Part shown: positions 47,582-56,344 of the stretch, piece after piece
How positions within the stretch are numbered: the stretch's first letter is position 1
Layout: each line of letters opens with the position of its first letter
Source of the DNA: Mesorhizobium_K marinum
GTDB lineage: Bacteria > Pseudomonadota > Alphaproteobacteria > Rhizobiales > Rhizobiaceae
Reading direction: 5' to 3' (one strand)
Length of the DNA stretch: 64,000 nucleotides
Assembly (NCBI RefSeq): GCF_040813715.1
Contig: NZ_JBFOCH010000020.1
Program-made: the position numbers and the translations under genes
The notes under the pieces: model-generated
The model's input: the letters and a program-made list of their open reading frames with translations, nothing else
Told to the model about the DNA's origin: nothing
Databases searched by the model: none

Positions 47582-47809
47582 ATGGCAATCGAATCCCCCT
47601 GCATCCTCGTCTGCTCCGTCGACATGAAGACAGGCTATTGCTTCGGCTGCGGGCGCACCCGCGACGAGATCGCAGGCTGGCTCGACATGACCCCGCAGCG
47701 TCGGCGCGAGATCATGGAGCTTCTTCCCGCTCGGCTGGAAACGGTCGAGCGCAAGCCGCGCCGCGAGACCCGCCGCGCCCGCATCGCGCGCGAACGCGGG
47801 CTGGCGTAG
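47582..47809 (+). CDS. DUF1289 protein
   Basis: A 75-aa protein with four cysteines arranged as SPCILVC...GYCFGCGRT near its N-terminus, the DUF1289 pattern, suggesting a bound metal or Fe-S cluster. The C-terminal half is very arginine-rich. ATG 47582 (MAIESPC) is used; ATG 47561 would add seven residues. It is followed after five bases by the aspartic protease gene, an arrangement common in Hyphomicrobiales. Confidence 0.88.
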   Translation: MAIESPCILVCSVDMKTGYCFGCGRTRDEIAGWLDMTPQRRREIMELLPARLETVERKPRRETRRARIARERGLA

Positions 47810-47814
47810 CCGCC

Positions 47815-48516
47815 ATGCGCATCCTCTGGATCGGCATCGCCATTCTCGCGATCGGCCTGGTCGTGCTTCTGCTGTCGGATCCGCATGGCGAAGTCCTCGG
47901 CCTCAGCACCGACCGTTTCGGTAGCCTCGTCTACCTCGTTGCGCTTGGCGCGGTGGTCGGGTCCGGCGTGCTCTTCTCCGGGCAACGCTTCGGCCAGACG
48001 GTGCGGACGCTGGCAATCTGGATGCTCATCGTGCTCGCGCTGATGACCGGATACGAATACCGCTACGAGTTGCAGGACGTGGCGAGCCGCGTCAGTGGCG
48101 GGCTGATCCCGGGCAGCCCGCTCTCCGCCCAGGACGGCGACGGTCGCGCCATCGTCACGCTGCAGAAGGGCATGAACGGGCATTTCGACGCCGAGGTCGA
48201 AATCAACGGCCGTCCGATCCGCGCGGTGATCGATACCGGCGCAACCTCGACCGTGCTGTCGCGCGCCGACGCCGAGCGCGTGGGGTTCGACCCCGCCACG
48301 CTTCACTTCAACATCCCGGTGTCCACCGCCAATGGCATGGCCACCGCCGCCCGCGTGGTCGCCGACGACGTCGCGGTCGGCGGGATCGTGCGGCGCCGCC
48401 TGCCGCTCCTGGTGGCTGAGGCCGGCCGCCTCGACCAGAGCCTGCTCGGCATGAATTTCATCGGCACGCTGTCGGGCTTCGACGTGCGCGGCGACCGCCT
48501 CGTCCTGCGGGACTAG
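47815..48516 (+). CDS. TIGR02281-type clan AA aspartic protease, membrane-anchored
   Basis: A 233-aa protein with three N-terminal hydrophobic segments (about 3-22, 38-53, 62-79) and a retropepsin-like domain with the catalytic motif IDTGATSTVLS in the middle and SLLGMNFIGTL near the end. These bacterial single-domain aspartic proteases act as dimers; the target is unknown. Start ATG five bases after the DUF1289 stop; convergent with dusA. Confidence 0.9.
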   Translation: MRILWIGIAILAIGLVVLLLSDPHGEVLGLSTDRFGSLVYLVALGAVVGSGVLFSGQRFGQTVRTLAIWMLIVLALMTGYEYRYELQDVASRVSGGLIPGSPLSAQDGDGRAIVTLQKGMNGHFDAEVEINGRPIRAVIDTGATSTVLSRADAERVGFDPATLHFNIPVSTANGMATAARVVADDVAVGGIVRRRLPLLVAEAGRLDQSLLGMNFIGTLSGFDVRGDRLVLRD

Positions 48517-48539
48517 ATCAGTTCCCTGGGTTCAATCGG

Positions 48540-49535
48540 CTAGGCCGCGGCGCGCTCGGCGCTCATGTCGACGGCCGCGAAAGCGTCGCGAAGCACGTCC
48601 GGCCCGGCGCCCGGCCGGTTCGCTTCGGCCGACAGGATTTGCCGGTAGCGGCGCGCGCCTGGCAGGCCGTGGAACAACCCGACCATGTGCCTGGTGACAT
48701 GCCCAAGCCGGCCACCGGCGGCAATGTGGCGCTCGGCGTAGGCGCACATCGTCTGGAGCAGCGCACCATGGTCGAACGGGGTCGCGGGTGCGCCGTAGAG
48801 AGCCGCATCGGCCTCCGCCAGGATACCGGGCGTGTGGTAGGCGGCGCGGCCGAGCATCGCCCCGTCGACATGCACGAGATGCCGGGCCGCCTCGGCGAGC
48901 GTTCCAATCCCGCCGTTAATGCCGATGAAACGGTCCGGATAGGCCTGCTTCAACCGGTAGACGCGCGCGTAGTCCAGCGGCGGTATCTCGCGGTTCTCCT
49001 TCGGTGAAAGCCCCTCGAGCCAGGCCTTGCGGGCATGCACCCAGAGCGCATCGGCGCCGGCGGCGAAGACCTTGTCGGCCAGCGTGCCGAGCGCCGGCTC
49101 GGGATCCTGGTCGTCGACACCGATGCGGCACTTGACGGTGACCGGGATCGTCACGGCCGCCTTCATCGCCGCGACGCATTCGGCGACCAGCGACGGCGTC
49201 TTCATCAGGCAGGCGCCGAAAGTCCCCGACTGCACGCGGTCGGATGGGCACCCGACGTTCAGGTTGATCTCGTCGTAGCCGAACTCTGCTCCGACGGCCG
49301 CCGCCTCGGCGAGCTTCACGGGGTCGGAACCGCCGAGTTGCAGCGCCACCGGATGCTCCTGCGCATCGAAGCCAAGCAGCCTGTCGCGCTGCCCGTGGAT
49401 GACGGCGTCCGCCACCACCATCTCCGTGTAGAGCAGCGCCTCGCGCGTCAGCTGCCGGTGGAAGAAGCGGCAATGCCGGTCCGTCCAGTCCATCATCGGT
49501 GCGATGGCGAGCCTAGGAGATCGATTTCTGTACAT
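48540..49535 (-). CDS. dusA: tRNA-dihydrouridine(20/20a) synthase DusA
   Basis: Flavin enzyme that reduces uridine 20/20a in tRNA D-loops. The 331-aa protein begins MYRNRSPRLAIAPMMDWTDRHCRFFHRQ and has YTEMVVADAVIHG, the catalytic-cysteine segment NLNVGCPSDRVQSGTFGACLM, KCRIGVDD, WVHARKAWLEGLSPKENR (tRNA contact) and FIGINGGIG (FMN phosphate). ATG at 49535 is chosen from homologous starts although its RBS is weak. The gap to the next gene (49536-49851, 316 bp) holds a hairpin terminator and nothing else I can support. Confidence 0.95.
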   Translation of the reverse strand: MYRNRSPRLAIAPMMDWTDRHCRFFHRQLTREALLYTEMVVADAVIHGQRDRLLGFDAQEHPVALQLGGSDPVKLAEAAAVGAEFGYDEINLNVGCPSDRVQSGTFGACLMKTPSLVAECVAAMKAAVTIPVTVKCRIGVDDQDPEPALGTLADKVFAAGADALWVHARKAWLEGLSPKENREIPPLDYARVYRLKQAYPDRFIGINGGIGTLAEAARHLVHVDGAMLGRAAYHTPGILAEADAALYGAPATPFDHGALLQTMCAYAERHIAAGGRLGHVTRHMVGLFHGLPGARRYRQILSAEANRPGAGPDVLRDAFAAVDMSAERAAA

Positions 49536-49792
49536 CTTGCCTGGTATCGGGACGCTGCACGGTTCGGGGTGCACCCCATCTCGCGACAATGCGCCCAAAG
49601 CGGCGCGTCGATCGGTTGCGGCGTACCTATACACGCTGATCCAATGACCACAAAGCCGGTCCCGAAATGGTTCTCCTCCACGGAGAAAAGTCTCGCCGCA
49701 GTGGCAAGGGTTGCGGCGCTGGTCTGCGAAGGCCCGCCTTGCCATTCCCTCGGTCGAGCCTGCCGGAATATGGCTCCGCCTGAAAACATAAA

Positions 49793-49821
49793 CCCGCCAG
49801 GTGAACGCATCACCTGGCGGG
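49793..49821 (-). terminator. Strong terminator of the leftward ABC/oxidoreductase operon
   Basis: A perfect 12-bp stem (CCCGCCAGGTGA against TCACCTGGCGGG) with a 5-base loop lies 30 bases after the oxidoreductase stop. On the minus strand it is followed by TTTATGTTTT. Confidence 0.85.
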
Positions 49822-49851
49822 CCATTTGCCTTGGGAGACAGGCGTTGATCG

Positions 49852-50934
49852 TCAATCGAGCCTGATCGCGCGTTCCTCGGCGATGCTCTGATCCGCCGCC
49901 AGCACGATGCGCAGGGAATTCAGCGCCGCTTCCATCGAATCCGTCAGGTCGAGGTCCTCGACGATGGTTCGCAGGAAAAACGCCTGCTCGAGGTCGCAGA
50001 GCTCCTGGTGGCTGGGCTCATTGTCCATCGAAATCATGTCGTCGGAGCGCGTGAACTTCTTGTCCTCTCCCACGTCGGCATGGTGATGCCGGATCGAGCC
50101 AGTCTTGGTGTGCTCGTCGATGTCGGCGCTGCCGGACAGATCGGTCGCCTCGGAGCGAATCTTCTCGTTCGGCACCAGCGAGACCGACCCCTTCGGCCCG
50201 ACGATGTCCTTCACGAAGAAGGCCGTCTCGGACATCATTGGTCCCCAACCGGCTTCGTACCAGCCGACCGAGCCGTCGTCGAACGTGACGTGCAGGTGAC
50301 CGTAGTTCTGCTTGGCCGCCCCCTCCCACAGCGCCGCCCCGATGCCGTGCACCCGCACGGGCTTGGCCCCGGTCAGCTGGCACATGACGTCGACATAGTG
50401 CACGCCGCAATCGACCAGAGGCGTCAGGCTGTCGAGCAGGTTCTTGTGCCAGAACCATGCCTCGCCAGAGGACTGCTGGTTGAGGTTGAGACGCATCACG
50501 AGCGGCTTGCCCAGCGTCTTTCCGTGCTCGATGAATTTCATCCAGCTCGGATGGACCCGCAGGATGTACCCCAGGACGAGCTTGCGGTTCTTCGCCTTGG
50601 CCATGTCGACGACGCGTTGTGCGTCTTCGTTGTTCGTCGCGATCGGCTTTTCCATGAACACATGCGCGCCGGCTTCCATCGCCTTGATGGCGTAGTCGGC
50701 ATGCGTGTTGGCATAGGTGTTGATCGACACCGCGTCCGGCTTGGATTCGCGCAGCGCCTCATCGTAGTCCTCGTAGAGCGGATAGCCCTGCAGTTCTTCC
50801 GGGAGGGTCTTGGATTTGACCGTGCGCGTGCACAGGCCGACGATCTCGAAACCGGGATTGCGGTGATAGGCGCTGGCATGCGACGCGCCCATGAAACCCA
50901 GGCCTACGACTAGAATTTTGACTGGTGCCGCCAC
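49852..50934 (-). CDS. Gfo/Idh/MocA-family oxidoreductase
   Basis: A 360-aa NAD(P)-dependent dehydrogenase, usually acting on sugars, inositols or related polyols. Rossmann motif LVVGLGFMGASHASAY, INTYANTHADYAIKAMEAGAHVFMEKPIA with the EKP lysine, and VDCGVHYVDVMCQLTG. GTG 50934 is chosen because GGGGAGA lies eight bases upstream. Last gene of the leftward operon (ABC transporter genes upstream), so its substrate is probably the transported compound or its derivative. Confidence 0.9.
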   Translation of the reverse strand: MAAPVKILVVGLGFMGASHASAYHRNPGFEIVGLCTRTVKSKTLPEELQGYPLYEDYDEALRESKPDAVSINTYANTHADYAIKAMEAGAHVFMEKPIATNNEDAQRVVDMAKAKNRKLVLGYILRVHPSWMKFIEHGKTLGKPLVMRLNLNQQSSGEAWFWHKNLLDSLTPLVDCGVHYVDVMCQLTGAKPVRVHGIGAALWEGAAKQNYGHLHVTFDDGSVGWYEAGWGPMMSETAFFVKDIVGPKGSVSLVPNEKIRSEATDLSGSADIDEHTKTGSIRHHHADVGEDKKFTRSDDMISMDNEPSHQELCDLEQAFFLRTIVEDLDLTDSMEAALNSLRIVLAADQSIAEERAIRLD

Positions 50935-51004
50935 GGTGGCTCTCCCCTGTGTCGTTTCATTGGTGGCGGGCGGTTGGACGCCCGCCACCCGTTGGTTCGA
51001 TCGA

Positions 51005-52141
51005 TCAGATGGCCTGCGCGAACAGCGAGGCGCGGATCGCGTCTACGTCGACGCCGGCCAGGGCGTCCGAAACCGGCGCTGCCAGCGCATCCGCCTTGAC
51101 CTTGGCGAAGTCGAAGTCGTTGATCGCCGGGACGAGATCATTCGTGCAGACGTCCGCGGCCTGCAGCGGATCCTTCTTTTCCTTGGAGGTCGAAGCCGAC
51201 AGGTCGAAGAACGTCTGCCACGACTGCATGTCGTGCCATCCCCAGCCCTGGCGCTTGTCCCAGTCGCCGCGGAACACGTTGGCTTCCTGCAGCACAGAGG
51301 TGACGCCGAGCTCCGGTCCCATGTTCGCGGCCAGGGTCGGGAACTGCTCGAACACCGCGTCCACGGCGGCCCGGGGATTGTGCTCGGAAAACTCGAGCCC
51401 CATCGCCCAGCCGCGCAGGTACTGCTCCAGGAACGCCTTCTTGTCGGCGTCGTCGAGATCGGCCGCCCGCACCGAGAACGTGTTTCCTGGCAGCGGCGAC
51501 TTCTGCACGCCGAGCCAGTATTCGAACGGCAGCCCCTTCGCGGTCCACTCGGCGCGCAGGCCTTCCCATGCAAGCGCCGCGTCGCCTTCGCCGGCCGCAA
51601 GCGCCGTGCCCCAGGTGGGCCAGCCCGCCTCGAGATACTTGACCGAAGAAATGTCGACGCCCTGCGCGGCGAGCATCGGCTCCACGATCGGCTGCCATGC
51701 CGCCGAACCCAGCAGGATCGTCTTGCCGGCCATCTCCTTGATGTCCTTCGGGCCCTCGCCCTTGCGGAAGGCGAAGCTGAAGGAGTCGCGCGGGCACATG
51801 TGGAACACCGACTTCAGCTTCATGCCGGCCTGCAGGCCGAAGGAGAAGACGCCGGGGGACGGAAAGCCCATGTCGGCCTGGCCGACGTCGACGAACTTGA
51901 CGGTGGCGGTTCCATCCGACGGGCCGGGCTGAATGTCGATGTTCAGATCCCCGAAATAGCCCATCTTCTTGGCCACCCAGTACGGGAAGTCGCCGGCGAC
52001 CTCGAGGCTGCCGCGCGGCGAAATCCACGTGAAGGCACGCTGATACGGAGCTGCCATCGACGGACGCAGGCCCATGCCCATGACCGCCACGCCGGTCGCA
52101 GTTGCCTGCAGGAAATGCCGGCGATTCAAGGAAAACGTCAT
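51005..52141 (-). CDS. NitT/TauT-type ABC transporter substrate-binding protein
   Basis: A 378-aa periplasmic binding protein with a Tat-like signal (NRRHFLQATATGVAVMGMG). MSAPYQRAFTWISPRGSLEVAGDFPYWVAKKMGYF-type start, VKFVDVGQADMGFPSPG, AGKTILLGSAAWQPIVEPMLAAQGVD and GDAALAWEGLRAEW are typical of the SsuA/NitT/THI5-like group that bind taurine, sulfonates, thiamine precursors or nitrogenous rings. The ligand cannot be fixed. Precedes the oxidoreductase gene by 70 bp. Confidence 0.88.
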   Translation of the reverse strand: MTFSLNRRHFLQATATGVAVMGMGLRPSMAAPYQRAFTWISPRGSLEVAGDFPYWVAKKMGYFGDLNIDIQPGPSDGTATVKFVDVGQADMGFPSPGVFSFGLQAGMKLKSVFHMCPRDSFSFAFRKGEGPKDIKEMAGKTILLGSAAWQPIVEPMLAAQGVDISSVKYLEAGWPTWGTALAAGEGDAALAWEGLRAEWTAKGLPFEYWLGVQKSPLPGNTFSVRAADLDDADKKAFLEQYLRGWAMGLEFSEHNPRAAVDAVFEQFPTLAANMGPELGVTSVLQEANVFRGDWDKRQGWGWHDMQSWQTFFDLSASTSKEKKDPLQAADVCTNDLVPAINDFDFAKVKADALAAPVSDALAGVDVDAIRASLFAQAI

Positions 52142-52197
52142 TATTTCACTCCCCTAAAATGTTGAGAAAACCGATTTCAGTTTGGGCGAGTCCGACC

Positions 52198-53123
52198 TCA
52201 CAACTCCCAACTCGCCCATTTCTTGCCGACCAGGACAAAGAAACTGTAGATGAGGATCCCCAGCGCCGAGAGGATGAGGATCACCGCGAAAAACTCCGGC
52301 ATGTCGATCATCGAGGAATAGGTCGTCAGCCTGTTGCCGAGACCGAAACCTCCGCCGACCATCTCGGCTCCGACTGCCGTCAACAATCCGAAGATCGCCC
52401 CGATCATGAGGCCGACCAGGATCATCGGCAGCGCCATCGGCGCGCGGATCTTCCAGAATATCTGCAGCGTGCTGGCGCCATAGGAACGGGCGAGCGCGAT
52501 CTTCGCGCTGTCGACCCTCCGGAAACCCGTGGCGGCGTTGATCATGACCATTGGACCGGCCGCCAGCGCGACCGCGATGATGCGCGGCTCGAATCCAAAG
52601 CCGAACCTCAGGATGAGAAGCGGCACCAGCGCCAGCATCGGCGTCGTGACCAGCACGAGGATGTACGGCGCGATGATCTTTTCGGCGAACGGAAACTGGG
52701 TGATTACGGCCGCCAGGATCAGGCCGATGCCGGCGCCGATCGCAAAGCCGGANCGAGGATGTACGGGGCGATGATCTTTTCGGCGAACGGAAACTGGGTG
52801 ATTACGGCCGCCAGGATCAGGCCGATGCCGGCGCCGATCGCAAAGCCGGAAAACAGCTCGATCAGCGTGTAGCCCAGATGCGGCGCTATGCTCGGGAACT
52901 CCGTCCACAGCGCGGCCGCCACGGACGATGGGGTCGGAAGCACGTAGGCGGGCACTTCGAACCAGCGCAGCGACGTCTCGAGCGCGCCGATCACGATAAT
53001 CGCGGTCAGGACGATCGTGAACGCCTCGGCGCTCGTGCGCGCTCCGCCGCCGGAGAGCGCCGACATGTTGGTCAATCCCGCGGCGCCGTCAGCCATGGAA
53101 ACGCCAGAACCTGATACACTCAC
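52198..53123 (-). CDS. NitT/TauT-type ABC transporter permease (one assembly junction)
   Basis: Inner-membrane permease of roughly 275 aa after collapse. GTG at 53123 has GGAG seven bases upstream. FEVPAYVLPTPSSVAAALWTEF, the EAA loop RRVDSAKIALARSYGASTLQIFWKIRAPMALPMIL and the final GKKWASWEL are SsuC-like. The N at 52753 repeats 97 bp. The GTG lies 5 bases beyond the ATPase stop, so the three transporter genes are one transcript. Confidence 0.9.
52656..52850. repeat. Unmerged contig overlap in the ABC permease gene
   Basis: The N at 52753 separates 52656-52752 from 52754-52850 (97 bp, one or two substitutions). Confidence 0.9.
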
Positions 53124-53127
53124 GCGC

Positions 53128-53913
53128 CTACTCCGCTGCCATGTTGACGGACGGATCGAAGCCGTAGATCCCCGCCTTGATCGTGTTCGACAGGTCGAAC
53201 GCCGCCTTGCTGGCCATGACCTGCATGCTTCGCGGCCGCGCGAAGTCGACGGCCAGGTCCTGCTGCACGCGGCCGGGCCGGTTGGCCATGACCAGCACGC
53301 GGTCGGACAGGAAGATCGCCTCTTCAATCGAGTGCGTGATGAAGACGATCGTCGTCTTGGTCTCCAGCCAGATCTCTTCGACCAGCCGGTTCATTTCCTC
53401 GCGGATGAAGGCGTCGAGCGCCCCGAACGGCTCGTCCATCAGCAACACCGACGGACGCAGCGAAAGCGCGCGCACGATCGATGCCCGCTGCTGCATGCCG
53501 CCCGAAAGCTCGCGTGGGAAATTGCGCTCGAAGCCGACCAGGCCGCACCGCTCCAGCAGGTGGCCGATCCAATCCATGTCGGGCTTCTCGCGCCTTATCT
53601 CGAATGGAAACAGGATGTTGTCCATGAGATTGCGCCACGGCAGCAGGTTGGGCTCCTGAAAGACCAGGCCGATGTCTGGATGCGGACCCTTGATCTTCGT
53701 CCCGTCCAGGAAAATCTCGCCCTCGGTCAGGTCGCGCAGACCCGACATTGCCCACAGAAGCGTGCTCTTGCCGCAACCGGACGGGCCCACGATCGAGACG
53801 ATCGTGTTCTGCTCGACATCAAAGGTGCAGTCCTTCAACGCGACACGCGGGCCATAGGCCATTCCGGCCCCGGCGATTCGCAGTTTCGGTGCTTGTTTTG
53901 CAATGCCAGCCAT
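53128..53913 (-). CDS. NitT/TauT-type ABC transporter ATPase
   Basis: A 261-aa ATPase starting ATG 53913 (MAGIAKQAPKLRIAG). Walker A GPSGCGKST, Q-loop FQEPNLLPWRNLMDNI, signature LSGGMQQRASIVRAL, Walker B LLMDEPFGALDAFIREEM and H-loop FITHSIEEA are all intact and SsuB-like. First gene of the transporter run, 465 bp from the SDR gene upstream, an interval that contains an N gap and a candidate promoter. Confidence 0.93.
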   Translation of the reverse strand: MAGIAKQAPKLRIAGAGMAYGPRVALKDCTFDVEQNTIVSIVGPSGCGKSTLLWAMSGLRDLTEGEIFLDGTKIKGPHPDIGLVFQEPNLLPWRNLMDNILFPFEIRREKPDMDWIGHLLERCGLVGFERNFPRELSGGMQQRASIVRALSLRPSVLLMDEPFGALDAFIREEMNRLVEEIWLETKTTIVFITHSIEEAIFLSDRVLVMANRPGRVQQDLAVDFARPRSMQVMASKAAFDLSNTIKAGIYGFDPSVNMAAE

Positions 53914-53950
53914 TGCCGAATATCGCCTCCCGCATGGTGTCAGCGCATCG

Positions 53951-54007
53951 TGTAGGACATTTACGTGATGCGCAAAATTCAATGTCATTATCCTACATTT
54001 GTGTCAA
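53951..54007 (-). promoter_or_regulatory. Candidate promoter and operator before the ABC transporter genes
   Basis: TGTAGGA (53951-53957) and TCCTACA (53991-53997) are perfect inverted arms 40 bp apart, next to further paired bases (ACATT with AATGT). On the minus strand TTGACA at 54007-54002 could be a -35 box just upstream; the -10 is unclear. Another short palindrome, AAAATCC-C-GGATTTT, lies at 54031-54045. Confidence 0.35.
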
Positions 54008-54085
54008 GCATTCCTGTCCGCAACCGGTCAAAAATCCCGGATTTTCAACACCTCCAGCACTTGAAAGAAAGGACGACGCAAACAC

Positions 54086-54391
54086 GGTTCCGCCCGCGCC
54101 GACCCCGGGTCAGGACGGGCCACCATGCGAACGACGCAGAAATTCGACGCCCGACACGGATGTCGCCGGGCTACATGCTCGACCGTCCGGAAACGGCCGG
54201 ACGAAACCGGTCAGGCGACGAGANNNNNNNNNNNNNNNNNNNNNNNNNNNNNNGGTTCCGCCCGCGCCGACCCCGGGTCAGGACGGGCCGCCATGCGAAC
54301 GGCGCAGAAATTCGACGCCCGACACGGATGTCGCCGGGCTACATGCCCGACCGTCCGGAAACGGCCGGACGAAACCGGTCAGGCGACGAGA
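54086..54391. repeat. Contig overlap flanking the 30-N gap
   Basis: 54086-54223 recurs at 54254-54391 (138 bp, few changes) on either side of thirty N. The gap is nominal, because the ends overlap rather than leave missing sequence. No gene is seen in 54008-54378 apart from this. Confidence 0.88.
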
Positions 54392-55098
54392 TATCCGCCA
54401 TCGACGGGCAAGGTGACGCCGGTCACGAACCCTGCTGCCGGGCTGCACAGGAACGCGATGGCCTGCGCCACGTCGCTCGGCTCGCCCCAGCGGCGAAGCG
54501 GCGTTCGCGACAGGATCGCCTCGGAGCGCTGCGTGTCATCCTGCAGCGCCTTGGTGAGCGGCGTTGCAATCCAGCCGGGTGCCACCGCGTTGACCCGGAT
54601 ACCTTCGGCGGCATAGGCGATGGCGAGCGACTTCGTGAGCTGCGCCACGCCTCCCTTGCTGGCGCTGTAGCCCGGCACCAGCCCGCCGCCGAAGAAGCTC
54701 AGCATCGAGGCCATGTTCACGATGCAGCCACGGCGTTCCGCCAGCTTGGTGCGCGCGGCCGCGCAACACCGCATTGTTCCGTTGAGATTGATGTCGACGA
54801 CGCGCTCGAACACCTCGATCTCGTGCTCTTCGACGCGCTTGATGATGCCGGCGCAATTGACGAGGATGTCCAGCCCGTCCAGCTCCCCGATGAACGCACG
54901 GACGCCGTCATTGTCGGCGACGTCCAGTTCACTGAAGACGACGCCGGCAACCGGCGCGCAGGCATCCGCCCCGAGCCCGACCGCATGGACGGTCGCACCA
55001 AGAACCGCCAGCGCCTCCGCGGCCGCCGCGCCGATGCCGGTCGTGCCGCCGGTCACGACGGCCATCTTGCCCTTGAACAAATCCGGTTGAAAGCTCAC
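54379..55098 (-). CDS. Short-chain dehydrogenase/reductase
   Basis: A 239-aa SDR. GTG 55098 has AGGGGGGATCG directly upstream. TGGTTGIGAAAAEAL is the cofactor motif, NCAGII the NAG-equivalent, GYSASKGG the catalytic Tyr and Lys, and PGWIATPLT and VDGGYLV complete it. Specificity unknown; NAD(H) or NADP(H) cannot be told. Follows the cupin gene on the same strand. A 62-bp copy of its start recurs at 55291-55352 across an N. Confidence 0.9.
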   Translation of the reverse strand: MSFQPDLFKGKMAVVTGGTTGIGAAAAEALAVLGATVHAVGLGADACAPVAGVVFSELDVADNDGVRAFIGELDGLDILVNCAGIIKRVEEHEIEVFERVVDINLNGTMRCCAAARTKLAERRGCIVNMASMLSFFGGGLVPGYSASKGGVAQLTKSLAIAYAAEGIRVNAVAPGWIATPLTKALQDDTQRSEAILSRTPLRRWGEPSDVAQAIAFLCSPAAGFVTGVTLPVDGGYLVA

Positions 55099-55542
55099 CG
55101 ATCCCCCCTGTCGCCTGCACCTGCCGCGACACGGAGCGTGTCGGCGGACAAACCTTCGCTGGACCCGCTCGACGCTCAGCGGATGAACTGGTCGACGTAG
55201 TCCTCGCCGAGACCGACCGAACCGTAGTGCTTGCGGCACATGTCGATCTTCGTGAAGACGTCCTCGTAGCCGACGTGGTTGCCCCAGGGNCCGGTCGTGC
55301 CGCCGGTCACGACGGCCATCTTGCCCTTGAACAAATCCGGTTGAAAGCTCACCGATCCCCCCTGTCGCCTGCACCTGCCGCGACACGGAGCGTGCCGGTG
55401 GACAAACCTTCGCTGGACCGCTCGACGCTCAGCGGATGAACTGGTCGACGTAGTCCTCGCCGAGACCGACCGAACCGTAGTGCTTGCGGCACATGTCGAT
55501 CTTCGTGAAGACGTCCTCGTAGCCGACGTGGTTGCCCCAGGG
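55037..55542. repeat. Unmerged contig overlap at the SDR/cupin boundary
   Basis: The N at 55290 separates 55037-55289 from 55291-55542 (253 and 252 bp, one indel). It doubles the SDR start and the cupin C-terminus; the left cupin fragment (55180-55289) is not a separate gene. Confidence 0.9.
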
Positions 55543-55980
55543 GTCGACGTAGTACATGCAGCCGTTGACCTGGAAGTAGGTGATCATTTCCTGCACGCCC
55601 TCGTCGACGACCAGCGTGTGGACCTCGCCCGGAGGCTCGAACGCGTAGCTGCCTTCGGTCGCCTCCCAGTCGTGCTCCAGATAGCGCCAGCGCCCCTTTA
55701 GGACCATGGCGTGCACGGGGCCGGGATGGCGATGCCGGCTGACCACGCCCGAACGGCGCACGCGCAACAGGTTCATCCAGTATCCGCCCGAACGGCTGAG
55801 GCACAGCGGCCGAAACCAGACGTTCTCGTTCTGCGGGACCCAGATACGCTCGTCGAGGGGAATCGCATTCGGAACAACCAGGTCGGGCAGCATCTCCGCG
55901 CACTGCTGCTTCTGGTAGGGCATGCGCAGCAGTTCTTCCGCCGTATGCGATCCGTCGTTCTGCGCCTGATGCTCGCTCAC
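55429..55980 (-). CDS. Cupin-domain protein, 2,4'-dihydroxyacetophenone dioxygenase family
   Basis: A 183-aa single-cupin protein. VWFRPLCLSRSGGYWMNLLRVRRSGVVSRHRHPGPVHAMVLKGRWRYLEHDW (cited by ends) contains the metal-ligand set HRHPGPVH, with AFEPPGEVHTLVV supplying the later histidine. This resembles the cupin dioxygenase that cleaves 2,4'-dihydroxyacetophenone, but the family is broad and the real substrate may be different. First gene of the leftward operon, divergent from rpiR. Confidence 0.78.
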   Translation of the reverse strand: MSEHQAQNDGSHTAEELLRMPYQKQQCAEMLPDLVVPNAIPLDERIWVPQNENVWFRPLCLSRSGGYWMNLLRVRRSGVVSRHRHPGPVHAMVLKGRWRYLEHDWEATEGSYAFEPPGEVHTLVVDEGVQEMITYFQVNGCMYYVDPWGNHVGYEDVFTKIDMCRKHYGSVGLGEDYVDQFIR

Positions 55981-56074
55981 CGTGTGCTCCTCCTGAAGTC
56001 TATGACCATTGGAATGTCACCGCGAGAAATATAGCAACATTTTTCAAATCGCAAGTGCGACATCTCGTTCAAAA

Positions 56075-56089
56075 TGTGTCTAAATTACA
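56075..56089. promoter_or_regulatory. Candidate RpiR-type operator between cupin and rpiR genes
   Basis: TGTGTCTAAATTACA keeps 12 of 15 bases of TGTAATTAAATTACA-type sites known for HexR/RpiR proteins. It lies in the 364-bp divergent gap 55981-56344, about 95 bp before the cupin start. The rest of the gap holds no supported gene. Confidence 0.4.
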
Positions 56090-56344
56090 TATTGGACCAA
56101 GCCCTCCACCCAGGTCCGGCCTAGCCGGGCCCAATCGCCGCGCATTGCATCGACACTGCGAGACTATCGGCAAAACAGAAAATGGATGATACCGCCCCGT
56201 CGCAATCATCCGCCGGCGTGGCGCGCCCGTCACCGCCCGGGACTATGGACAAGGCCGGCTTCCCGACGCACTGTCCGCCGATACTGCGGTGCGCGTCAAG
56301 TAAATCATGGATTGGAGCAGCGTTTGACTGAGGGGATTCAGGAA

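Noticed and set aside
49536..49851. A 120-codon minus-strand frame across the dusA/oxidoreductase gap
   Set aside because: It overlaps the dusA start and the terminator hairpin and has no family features or RBS.
54224..54253. A 30-bp gap of unknown sequence
   Set aside because: The flanks overlap by 138 bp, so there is probably no missing sequence, only an unmerged join.
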